DNA from: Plesiocystis pacifica SIR-1
GTDB lineage: Bacteria > Myxococcota_A > Polyangia > Nannocystales > Nannocystaceae
Direction: 5' to 3'
Assembly (NCBI RefSeq): GCF_000170895.1
Contig: NZ_ABCS01000011.1
Location: 1-64,000, forward strand
DNA length: 64,000 bases
Part shown: piece after piece, positions 36,664 to 44,831 of the stretch
Numbering within the stretch: the first letter of the stretch is position 1
Layout of the letters: each line of letters begins with the position of its first letter
Position numbers and translations under genes: made by a program
The notes under the pieces: generated by a model
Database searches by the model: none
Told to the model about the DNA's origin: nothing
What the model saw: the letters and a program-made list of their open reading frames with translations, nothing else

Positions 36664-38370
36664 ATGCCCGTGCGTCGCCTGCCGCCCCTCGTCCTCGGCC
36701 TGAGCCTCGGTCTGAGCCTCGCGCTCACCAGCGCGTCGGCGCGGGCGAGCGGGCCGGAGGAGGGCCCCGCCGGGCTCGTGGAGGGCCCGTCGGAGGCACC
36801 TTCCGTGGAGGGGCCCCAGGGTGAGGGTGCGCAGGAGTCCCTGCTGCGCGCCGAGGATCCCGTGCGCGCGCTGTTCGAGATGCCGCCGTCGAGCCGCGAC
36901 GACGCCTACGGGCCGCGGCCGACCGGCGTCCCCACCATCACCCGGGAGCAGATCGTCCGCTACGGAATGGACAACCCCTACGTCCGGGCCGCCGACGAGC
37001 ACGTCGACGCCATGGAGGCGCAGCTGCGCAAGGCCAACTTCGCGTGGGTGCCGATCGTCCGGACCTCGGCCGTGATCGCCCCGGGCGCGGCCATCGACTG
37101 CGACGACGTCACCCTCGACGGCGCCGACGGGCCGTTCTCCTTCCAGTACTGCCGGGCCGCCGGCGACCCCTCCGACGGCACCGACCCCGTCGACCTCCAG
37201 ACCGTCCAGGGCTACTTCGAGCGCATCGGCAACGCCGGCATCGCGCTGAGCCTCAAGGCCGAGTTCGTCGTCCCGATCACCACCTTCGGCAAGATCGTCA
37301 CGGTCCAAAAGCTCGCCAAGGTCGGCGTCGAGCTGGCCGAGCTCCAGCGCCTGGCGACCCAGCAAGAGACCACCCTGCGCATCTACCAGGCCCACGCGGC
37401 GCTGATGCTGGCGCGGGAGACCATCGCCATCCTCGACCGGGCCTGGGACATCATCGCCGGGGAGCGGGGCAAGATCGCCGCCGAGCTCGGCCTGGGCCCC
37501 GACGGGCTCCCCGCCTTCGACGCGGACCCGGACTCCATCAACCCCGACCGCGACCCCGACGACTTCGTCCGCCTCGAGCTCGGGGAGGTCGAGCTGGCCA
37601 CGCGCATGCGCGAGGCTCGGGCCATCGAGGCCGAGCCCTGTCGACCCTGTGGGCCATCGCCGGCAGCGCGGCGCCCCGGGGCTTCGACGTGAAGGAGCGG
37701 CGCCTGGTCCCCGACCGCATCCCCGGGGGCCTCGCCGAGCTCGAGCACTACCAGAGCATGGCCCTGGCCCACCGCCCCCGAGGCGCGCATGGCCGACGCG
37801 GGCGTCAAGTTCCGCCAGACCCAGGAGAAGCTGGCCCGGACCAACTTCCTCCCGGACCTGGGCGCCGTCGTCCGGGCCGAGCTGCGCTACGCCAACAAGG
37901 CGACCACGGAGATGCGGACCCTCTACTACACGGGCCGCCTGAACACCTCCAGCATCTACCTGGGCCTGGCGCTGTCGTGGAACCTCGACTTCCACAACGA
38001 CGCCTTCGACCTGCAAAAGGCCCAGGCCGAGCGGCGCGAGGCCGAGTACCAGCGCGAGGCGGCCCGCCGCCTGCTGCTGCTGGAGGTCGAGCAGGCCTAC
38101 CGCGACGTCCTCGACGCCGAGCAGCAGATGGCCTTCATGACCTTGGCCCGGGACAAGAGCTGGAAGCTCGTGGTCTCGGAGCAGGCGGCGGACAGCGTGG
38201 GCACGGCCAACTTCAACGATCTGCGCAAGGCGCTGGAGAAGTGGGCCGGCTTCGAGTTCGCGCTGTTCGAGGCGATCATGAACCGCAACGCGGCCATCGC
38301 AGGGCTGTCGCGGGCCGTGGGCGCCCCCCTGGTCGAGCCAGCCCCCGCGAGCTTGGCCGTAGACGGCTAG
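36664..38370 (+). pseudogene. TolC-family outer-membrane efflux protein, split by two compensating frameshifts
   Basis: A signal peptide (MPVRRLPPLVLGLSLGLSLALTSASARA) leads into a long helical protein. It has alternating coiled segments such as GIALSLKAEFVVPITTFGKI and LGLALSWNLDFHNDAFDLQKAQAERREAEYQREAARRLLLLEVEQAYRDVL, as in TolC-like outer-membrane channels of efflux or type I secretion systems. The frame of the start codon runs to about 37630. It then must shift by -1 to read RALSTLWAIAGSAAPRG...MALAHRP, and at a run of five C (near 37776) shift back to give EARMADAGVKFRQTQEKLAR to the stop. In the original frame a TGA appears at 37690. The two indels cancel out and the middle segment stays coding-like. 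That favours sequencing error or a recent lesion. Confidence 0.7.
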
Positions 38371-38415
38371 GCCAAAAGCCCCTCAGCTTTGTCCTCGGCC
38401 TTGGTACGGTCGGGC

Positions 38416-40068
38416 ATGGCGCGCTACGAGGTGTCGAGCAAGTTCTGGGCGATCGAGGTCGACGGCAAGTCCTTCACCACGACCTACGGCAAGATCGGCT
38501 CGGACGGCCGGTCTACGACCAAGAGCTTCGCCTCGGCCGCCGAGGCCAGGCAGGCCGCCGACAAGCTCATCGCGCAAAAAGAAAAGAAGGGCTACGCGCT
38601 CGTCGACGACGGCGAGGAGGCCGAGGACTCCCCGGCCCGCCCCGGCGCCCGCTACTTCGAGTTCGTCGACGGCAAGTCCAGCAAGTTCTGGGAGGTGCTC
38701 GTCGACGGCAGCGCGCTCGAGACTCGCCACGGCAAGATCGGGACCGACGGCCGGATCACCCGCAAGTCGCTGGCGTCGCCCAAGGCCGCCGAGGAGCAGC
38801 GCGACAAGCTCATCGCCCAGAAGAGCAAGAAGGGCTACGTCGAGCGCGGCGGAAGTGGAGGAAGTGCAGGCAATGGAGGCAGTGCAGGCGCAGGCGCGGC
38901 GGCCCCGGCCCTGGACCCCCGCAACCCCGCCCTCGAGGCCGCGATCCACGAAGACCCCGACAGCGACGACGGCTTCGCCGTGCTCGCCGACTGGCTGCAG
39001 AGCCAGGGCGACCCTCGGGGCGAGCTCATCTCTCTCGAGCTCGCCGGCAAAAAGCGCCGCGCCAAGGCCCTGTTCGCCAAGCACGCCGAGACCTTCCTGG
39101 GCCCTCTCGCAGCGCACCAGGAGGTCCGGGACGAGGGCTGGAACAACGCGAGCTCCAGCCTTCGCACGAACGCGCAGGCCAAGGCCTGGGAAAAGACCCA
39201 CCGCCAGGCCTTCCTGTGGCACAGGGGCTACATCCGGCGGGTCCGCCTCAGCCACGACGCGTACTCGGTGACCTGGGACGGCCGCTGCGTCGACGTCCTC
39301 GACGAGGTCCTGCGCCACCCCTCGGGCCGCTTCATCGTCGAGTTCGCGTTTCACTCGAACGGCGACCCCAACGACGACGACCTCCAGGAGCTCATCGACC
39401 TGCTGGCGAAGAAGGCCCCCGCCTCGACCCGCAAGATCACCCTGGGCGACAACGTCGACCAGATCAGCTGGCACCACACGGGCAGCCTCGCCAAGCTGTG
39501 GAAGCGGGTCCCCAAGCTGCGCGAGCTCGAGATCGAGAGCGGCGACTTCGAGGTGGGCAAGATGGTCGCCCCGGGGCTCGAGCGCGCCGTGTTCGTCACC
39601 GGCGGCTTGTCCAAGGCCTGCGGCCGGGCCATCGCCAAGGCGACCATGCCCAAGATCCGGCACCTCGAGGTTTACTACGGGGACAGCAACTACGGCGCGG
39701 GCTGCTCGATCGCCGATGTTCGCCCGCTGCTCGCTCGCACGGACCTCCCGGAGCTGCGCTACCTCGGCCTCGAGAACGCGGAGTTCACCGATGACATCGC
39801 CCGCGCGCTCCCCAAGGCCAAGGTCCTCGCCGGTCTCGAGACCCTCGACCTCTCGCAAGGAACGCTGACCGACGCGGGGGCCGCAGCCCTCGCCGCGGCC
39901 AAGCCCGCGCTGGCCCACCTCGAGTGCCTGGATCTGTCGGACAACTTCCTGACCAAGGACGGGATCAAGGCCGTCAAGGGGTTGTGCGCGAAGGTCATCA
40001 CCAAGAACCAGCGCGAGCCCTTCGACTGGGACGACGAGGACCGCTACTACGTCTCCGTAGGCGAGTAG
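38416..40068 (+). CDS. Protein with two WGR domains, a TIGR02996-type module and leucine-rich repeats
   Basis: The 550-residue protein starts with two WGR domains (about 1-62 and 78-140): KFWAIEVDGKSFTTTYGKIGSDGRSTTKSF and KFWEVLVDGSALETRHGKIGTDGRITRKSL. A Gly/Ser linker follows, then DSDDGFAVLADWLQSQGDPRGELISLEL, the myxobacterial/planctomycete repeat-companion motif. The C-terminal half carries leucine-rich-repeat-like units (LPELRYLGLENAEFTDDIARAL, LAGLETLDLSQGTLTDAGAAAL, LAHLECLDLSDNFLTKDGIKAV). WGR domains occur in PARPs and MolR-type regulators and may bind nucleic acid; here no enzymatic domain is present. There is no signal peptide. TACGGT lies five bases before the ATG. Confidence 0.83.
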   Translation: MARYEVSSKFWAIEVDGKSFTTTYGKIGSDGRSTTKSFASAAEARQAADKLIAQKEKKGYALVDDGEEAEDSPARPGARYFEFVDGKSSKFWEVLVDGSALETRHGKIGTDGRITRKSLASPKAAEEQRDKLIAQKSKKGYVERGGSGGSAGNGGSAGAGAAAPALDPRNPALEAAIHEDPDSDDGFAVLADWLQSQGDPRGELISLELAGKKRRAKALFAKHAETFLGPLAAHQEVRDEGWNNASSSLRTNAQAKAWEKTHRQAFLWHRGYIRRVRLSHDAYSVTWDGRCVDVLDEVLRHPSGRFIVEFAFHSNGDPNDDDLQELIDLLAKKAPASTRKITLGDNVDQISWHHTGSLAKLWKRVPKLRELEIESGDFEVGKMVAPGLERAVFVTGGLSKACGRAIAKATMPKIRHLEVYYGDSNYGAGCSIADVRPLLARTDLPELRYLGLENAEFTDDIARALPKAKVLAGLETLDLSQGTLTDAGAAALAAAKPALAHLECLDLSDNFLTKDGIKAVKGLCAKVITKNQREPFDWDDEDRYYVSVGE

Positions 40069-40099
40069 CGGGCCCCCAGTTTCAGCTCGAGCCCCAGCC

Positions 40100-41668
40100 C
40101 TAGCCCCGCGACAGCGCCGTCGCCTTGCGGACCAGGTCGACGAACTCCGCCCGGTGGCCGTGGGGATCGCTGCCCACGGAGTCCTCGGCGAGCTCGCGGA
40201 CGTGGGTCCAGCTGGCCTTCCCGCGAAACAGCGAGCCCCCGAGCAGCATGCCGTACTCGGCCACGGCGGCGGCGAAGCGGAAGTCCACGGAGCTCTCGTC
40301 CAGACCCGCGCCCTCGTCGTGGACGGCCAGGCTGCGCTCGCGGCTGGTCGCACCCTCGGGTGCCTCGTAGCGCAGGCGCAGCCACATCAGCTCACCCGAG
40401 CCAGCCTGCGCCGAGGGCTGGCGCGCCTCCTGGTAGCGCAGGCTGGTCGCGCCCTCCCCTTCGCCCTCGGGCTCGGGCCCGGCCCCGTGGGGCACGACCT
40501 CGTAGAGGAAGGTGACGCTGTGCCCGGCCCCGATGTCGCCGGCGTCCTCGCGGTCGTCCTCGAAGTCGGCGTCGCTCAGGAGCCGGTTCTCGTAGCCCAG
40601 CAGGCGGTAGGACTGGACCTCGGCCGGGTTGAACTCGACCTGCAGCTTGACGTCCTTGGCGATGGTCACCAGGGTCGAGCCGGCCTCGGTGCCGAGCACC
40701 TTGCGGGCCTCGGCCAGCGAGTCGATGTAGGCGTAGTTGCCGTTGCCCTTGTCGGCGAGCATCTCCATGGTCCGGTCGCCGAGGTTGCCCCGGCCAAAGC
40801 CGAGCACCGTCAGGAACACCCCGGACTCGCGCTCGCGCTCGATGAGGTTCTCGAGCCCGGACTCGGTCGTGGTCCCGACGTTGAAGTCGCCGTCCGTCGC
40901 CAGGATCACCCGGTTGATGCCCTGGGGGTCGAAGTGCTCCCGGGCCAGGGCGTAGGCCTTTTGGATGCCCTCGCCGCCGTTGGTCGAGCCCCCCGCCCGG
41001 AGCTCCGAGATGGCCGCGAGGATGGTCCCCCGGTCCGAGCCGCGCGTGGGAGGCAGCACGACCCCTGAGGCCCCGGCGTAGACGACGATCGCCACGTGGT
41101 CCCGCTCCCCGAGCTGATTGACGAGCACGCGCAGGGAGTCGGTGAGCAGCGGCAGCTTGTCCTGGTCGTGCATCGACCCGGACACGTCGAGGAGGAACAC
41201 CAGGTTGCGCGGCGGGAGCTCCCGCTCGGGGATGCTCTTGCCCTGGAGGCCGATGTGGACCAACCGGGCCTCGTCGCTCCACGGGCACGGGCCGACCTCG
41301 GTGGTCACGGAGAAGGGCTCGGCGACCCCCTCGGCGTCCGCGGCCGGCTGGGGGTAGTCGTAGTCGAAGTAGTTGATCAGCTCCTCGATGCGCACGGCGT
41401 CCGAGGGCGGGAGATGCCCGTCGCGGAGGAAGCGGCGCACGTTGCTGTAGGCGGCGGTGTCGACATCGACGGAGACCGTCGACAAGGGGACACGGGCTGC
41501 GTCGAAGTAGGGGTTCTCGCGGCGCGGGGCGTAGTCTTCGCTACCGACCTCGAGCAGCGGGCTCGAGTGGGTTTGGTAGCTCGATCCGCCCTTGTCGCAG
41601 GCGGCGAGTCCCAGGCTGAGACCGAGGGCGGTGAGGGCGAGGACGGGTGCGTTTCGCTGGAGCCACAT
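40100..41668 (-). CDS. VWA-domain lipoprotein, YfbK-like
   Basis: The 522-residue lipoprotein has the signal LALTALGLSLGLAAC (Cys24). PLSTVSVDVDTAAYSNVRRFL and EELINYFDYDYP are the DUF3520/YfbK-type N-terminal motifs. The von Willebrand factor A domain has a complete MIDAS: DVSGSM (161-166), TNGGEGIQKAYALA with the Thr, and ATDGDFNVG with the Asp. The C-terminal part contains DVKLQVEFNPAEVQSYRLLGYENRLL and DFRFAAAVAEYGMLLGGS, conserved in the family. Such proteins bind metal ions and proteins at the periplasmic face. No partner ATPase or channel genes are adjacent. Confidence 0.88.
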   Translation of the reverse strand: MWLQRNAPVLALTALGLSLGLAACDKGGSSYQTHSSPLLEVGSEDYAPRRENPYFDAARVPLSTVSVDVDTAAYSNVRRFLRDGHLPPSDAVRIEELINYFDYDYPQPAADAEGVAEPFSVTTEVGPCPWSDEARLVHIGLQGKSIPERELPPRNLVFLLDVSGSMHDQDKLPLLTDSLRVLVNQLGERDHVAIVVYAGASGVVLPPTRGSDRGTILAAISELRAGGSTNGGEGIQKAYALAREHFDPQGINRVILATDGDFNVGTTTESGLENLIERERESGVFLTVLGFGRGNLGDRTMEMLADKGNGNYAYIDSLAEARKVLGTEAGSTLVTIAKDVKLQVEFNPAEVQSYRLLGYENRLLSDADFEDDREDAGDIGAGHSVTFLYEVVPHGAGPEPEGEGEGATSLRYQEARQPSAQAGSGELMWLRLRYEAPEGATSRERSLAVHDEGAGLDESSVDFRFAAAVAEYGMLLGGSLFRGKASWTHVRELAEDSVGSDPHGHRAEFVDLVRKATALSRG

Positions 41669-41948
41669 TGGAATTGAACTGAGCGAAGACTTTCACACGC
41701 GCAATTGGATTCACGTATCCCATGATCTGAATGTCGTACCAGCCCGTTTAACAGCGGACGCGGAAGTCACGCCGCGATAACCGGGTGAGGGCCTTTCACT
41801 CGGTCAGGATCGGCCGCCAGCTTCGAATTGGGGTCTATGGGGCTTGTGGGAGCAATGCTGCTCAATATTTTTCCCAGGATCATGGTAGGAAACAGCGACG
41901 TCGAGCCGGCGTACTGTGGCTGAAGCCCTCGCTCGCTCCCCTCGTGCC
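41669..41948. other. AT-richer divergent intergenic region
   Basis: The 280-bp gap between the VWA lipoprotein and the DsbD-like gene is visibly richer in A and T than its surroundings, for example CAATATTTTTCCC near 41861-41873. It should hold promoters for both. I see no strong paired -35/-10, no RNA gene and no repeat. Confidence 0.35.
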
Positions 41949-44618
41949 ATGCGTGTTCAACCCGATCTTTCCTCTCTCGTTGGCAATCGGGCGCTCCGGC
42001 GCCGGTGGGCTGCCGGCTTTGCGGTCTTCTTCGCGTTCTTCGTCGGCTTTTTGGTCACGGGGACTCCGCGAACCGGCCTCGCCGACGATCCCGTCGTCGA
42101 GTGGTCGGTCAAGGCCACCCCCGAGCAGGCCCGCTCCGGGGAGCACCTGCGCCTCGAGCTCTCGGCCACCGTCCCCGAGCACTGGCACCTGTACTCGATG
42201 AACAAGGTGCCCGACGGGCCCAAGCCCCTGAAGGTCAGCGTAGAGGCCGAGGGCCTCGAGGCCGCCGGGGAGTGGTTCGCGCCACAGCCCAAGACGGAGT
42301 TCGACCCCAACTTCAAAAAGGACGTCGAGTTCTACGAGGGCACCGTCGTCCACTCCCGGGCCTACAAAGTCTCGGGCGAGGCTGGCGAGCGCACGGTCAA
42401 GGTCGTCGCCAAGGGCCAGATCTGCGACCCGCACACCTGCCTCCCGGTCAAGGAGGAGCTCGAGCTGACCCTCGACGTGGCCGCGGGCGAGGCCCGGGCG
42501 GACTACGCCGCGGCGCCGAGTTTCGAGGGCATCGGCTTCGGTGAAGGCGACGGCGAGCGGCTCATCGGCGGGGCCGAGGGCGCGACCGCGGCCGACGCGG
42601 GGGTCGAGTCCGAGGGCGATGGCATGAGCGCCGAGGACCGCCTCGACCCCGAGAAGGCTGGCCTGTTCCAGTTCCTCGTCGGCAGCTTCATCGCGGGCCT
42701 GCTGGCCCTGCTGACGCCCTGCGTGTTCCCGATGATCCCCATCACCATCAGCTTCTTCGCCAAGCACGCCGAGGCGTCGCGCAAGAAGTCGCTGATCATG
42801 GCGGGGACCTACTCGGGCGCGATCGTGGTCTGCTTCACGATCCTGGGCGTGGGCGCGTCGGTCATCTTCGGCGCCAGCGCGATGCAGCAGACCGCCGCGT
42901 CGATCCCCTTCAACATCTTCATGTTCCTGCTGCTGTTCGTGTTCGGGCTGAGCCTCATCGGCCTGTTCGAGATCAGCGCGCCGCGCTTTTTGATCGAGAA
43001 GAGCTCGGAGATGGAGCAGAAGTACAGCGAGGACGAGGAGGCGCCCCTGGGCCGCCAGCTCCTCGGGACCTTCTTCATGGGTCTGACCTTCTCGCTGATG
43101 TCCTTCACCTGCACCGTGGGCCTGGTCGGCATCCTGTTCGCCCAGCTCGAGGGCGGCGAGCACTGGCTCTACCCGACCCTCGGCCTGTTCGTGTTCGCGG
43201 TCGCCTTCGCCCTGCCCTTCTTCCTGCTCGCGCTGTTCCCGGCCGCGGCCGCGCGCCTGCGCGGCAAGGCCGGCGACTGGATGGACGCCTTCAAGGTCAC
43301 CCTGGGCTTCCTCGAGATCGCGGGCGCGTTCAAGTTCCTGTCGAACATCGACCTGGTCATGGGCTGGTTCATGGTCACGCGGCCCCTGGTCCTGATGATC
43401 TGGGTCGGCCTGTTCCTGGCCTGCGGCCTGTTCCTGTGGCGCATCATCAAGACCGACGAGTACAGCGAGACCACCCACATCGGGCCGCTGCGCATGCTCG
43501 CGGGCGCCTTCTTCGTCAGCTTCGCGCTCTACTCGGCCTCGGGCTTCTCCCACGGCCGGTCCATGGGCGCGTGGATCGACGCCTGGCTGCCCCCCGCGGT
43601 CATGCCCGACGGCTCGGGGGCCTCGAGCGGTGACGGCGAAGGCGGCGGCGAGCACTTCGTGTGGATCAAGGACGACATCGACGGGGCGCTGGCCGCTGGC
43701 CGCGAGGCCAACAAGCCCGTGTTCGTCGACTTCACCGGCTACACCTGCACGAACTGTCGGATGATGGAGGCCTCGATGTTCCCCCGCCCGAACATCAAGA
43801 GCCGCCTCGACCAGATGGTCCTCGGCCAAGCCTACACCGACTGCGACGAGCCCGTGTGCGAGGAGCAGCAGACCCGGCAAAAGGAGTCCTTCCAGACCGT
43901 CGCCCTGCCCTTCTACGTCGTCTACGACCCGTTCACGGGCGAGGCCATCGAGACCTTCGCGTCCTCGACCAACGATCCCTCGGAGTACGAGGCCTTCCTC
44001 CAGCGCGGCCTCGACGGCTTCGAGAAGCTCCAGGCCGAGCGCGGGCCCGCTGAAGCCCAGGCCGACGCCAAGCCCGAACAGGCCGCGGCCGAGGGTGAGA
44101 CCAAACCCGACGAGGACCACGGCGACGCCACCGAAGAGGGCGAGAGCGCCTTCGCCGACGTGTCCGTGGACCACGAGCCCAAGGGCGAGCCCGTCGACTT
44201 CACCCTCCCCCGGCTCATCGGCGAGGGCGAGTACTCGCTGTCCGAGGAGCGCGGCAAGTGGGTGCTGATCAACTTCTGGGCCTCGTGGTGCGCCCCCTGC
44301 AAGCACGAGCTCGAGGAGGACTTCCCCGGGGCCTTCGAGGCCTTCCCCGAGGTCCAGCTGGTCACCGTCGCCTTCGACGGCGAGGACACGGCGGAGCTGT
44401 CCAAGAGCTTCCTCGAGGGCATCGAGCTCCGCGAGCACCCGGCCCTGCTCGGCGGCGAAGAGGCCGACGAGGCCGGCCTGCCCGAGGTCTTCGAGGTCGG
44501 CTCGGGCATGCTCCCGCAGAGCTACTTGCTCAACCCCGAAGGCGTCGTGGTCTGGGGCCGCTCGGGCTCCGTCGACCAGGCCTTGCTGATGCGCCTGCTC
44601 GAGCCCACCAAACCCTGA
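41949..44618 (+). CDS. DsbD-like thiol-disulfide reductase fused to a C-terminal TlpA-like thioredoxin domain
   Basis: About 889 residues in four parts. A signal helix leads to a periplasmic DsbD-alpha-like domain with QICDPHTCLP (Cys159, Cys164). A CcdA/DsbD membrane domain of eight helices follows, with Cys in LLTPCVFPM (258) and SFTCTVGLV (388). A thioredoxin domain with FTGYTCTNCRMME (CTNC at 600-603) comes next. After an acidic linker, an extra TlpA/ResA-like domain has INFWASWCAPCKHEL (781-784) and PQSYLLNPEGVVV. The protein would carry electrons from cytoplasmic thioredoxin across the membrane to periplasmic targets, with the last domain acting as an attached acceptor. The ATG at 41949 gives a compact signal; a GTG at 41916 is possible. 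Confidence 0.9.
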   Translation: MRVQPDLSSLVGNRALRRRWAAGFAVFFAFFVGFLVTGTPRTGLADDPVVEWSVKATPEQARSGEHLRLELSATVPEHWHLYSMNKVPDGPKPLKVSVEAEGLEAAGEWFAPQPKTEFDPNFKKDVEFYEGTVVHSRAYKVSGEAGERTVKVVAKGQICDPHTCLPVKEELELTLDVAAGEARADYAAAPSFEGIGFGEGDGERLIGGAEGATAADAGVESEGDGMSAEDRLDPEKAGLFQFLVGSFIAGLLALLTPCVFPMIPITISFFAKHAEASRKKSLIMAGTYSGAIVVCFTILGVGASVIFGASAMQQTAASIPFNIFMFLLLFVFGLSLIGLFEISAPRFLIEKSSEMEQKYSEDEEAPLGRQLLGTFFMGLTFSLMSFTCTVGLVGILFAQLEGGEHWLYPTLGLFVFAVAFALPFFLLALFPAAAARLRGKAGDWMDAFKVTLGFLEIAGAFKFLSNIDLVMGWFMVTRPLVLMIWVGLFLACGLFLWRIIKTDEYSETTHIGPLRMLAGAFFVSFALYSASGFSHGRSMGAWIDAWLPPAVMPDGSGASSGDGEGGGEHFVWIKDDIDGALAAGREANKPVFVDFTGYTCTNCRMMEASMFPRPNIKSRLDQMVLGQAYTDCDEPVCEEQQTRQKESFQTVALPFYVVYDPFTGEAIETFASSTNDPSEYEAFLQRGLDGFEKLQAERGPAEAQADAKPEQAAAEGETKPDEDHGDATEEGESAFADVSVDHEPKGEPVDFTLPRLIGEGEYSLSEERGKWVLINFWASWCAPCKHELEEDFPGAFEAFPEVQLVTVAFDGEDTAELSKSFLEGIELREHPALLGGEEADEAGLPEVFEVGSGMLPQSYLLNPEGVVVWGRSGSVDQALLMRLLEPTKP

Positions 44619-44639
44619 GTCGGGCACACCCCCGAGGCT

Positions 44640-44670
44640 GGAGGCCCTCTGCGCGACGCGGAGGGCCTCC
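44640..44670 (+). terminator. Hairpin terminator after the DsbD-like gene
   Basis: GGAGGCCCTC and GAGGGCCTCC pair perfectly. The stem extends inward through a T-G wobble and GCG/CGC to a CGA loop. It lies 22 bases after the stop and is followed by a short pyrimidine run (CTTCGTTT) rather than a long T tract. Confidence 0.7.
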
Positions 44671-44691
44671 CTTCGTTTGCGGTTGGAAACT

Positions 44692-44713
44692 CAGAGGGGT
44701 GGCCACCCCTCTG
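44692..44713. repeat. 22-bp perfect palindrome
   Basis: CAGAGGGGTGG joined directly to its reverse complement. It lies between the terminator and the propeller lipoprotein's stop, 22 bases past the terminator. A short AACTCAGAGG repeat occurs at its left edge and again near 44766. It might be a protein-binding site or a second terminator stem. Confidence 0.55.
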
Positions 44714-44831
44714 TCTACTTGAGCCGTCGTGGACGACGCCACGCCCTCCCTGCCCCACGTCCACAACTCAGAGGCTGCGAACGCGAGTCCATGCCCCCGG
44801 TCCTCAGCTGCCTGTGGGGGTAGAGCAGCCC

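Noticed and set aside
36664..38370. Programmed ribosomal frameshifting in the TolC-like gene
   Set aside because: There is no slippery heptamer with downstream structure at the first site, and two opposite shifts would be needed; error or mutation is simpler.
41669..41948. Possible tRNA or small RNA gene in the AT-richer gap
   Set aside because: No cloverleaf, no TTCGA arm with flanking stem, and no terminator follow.
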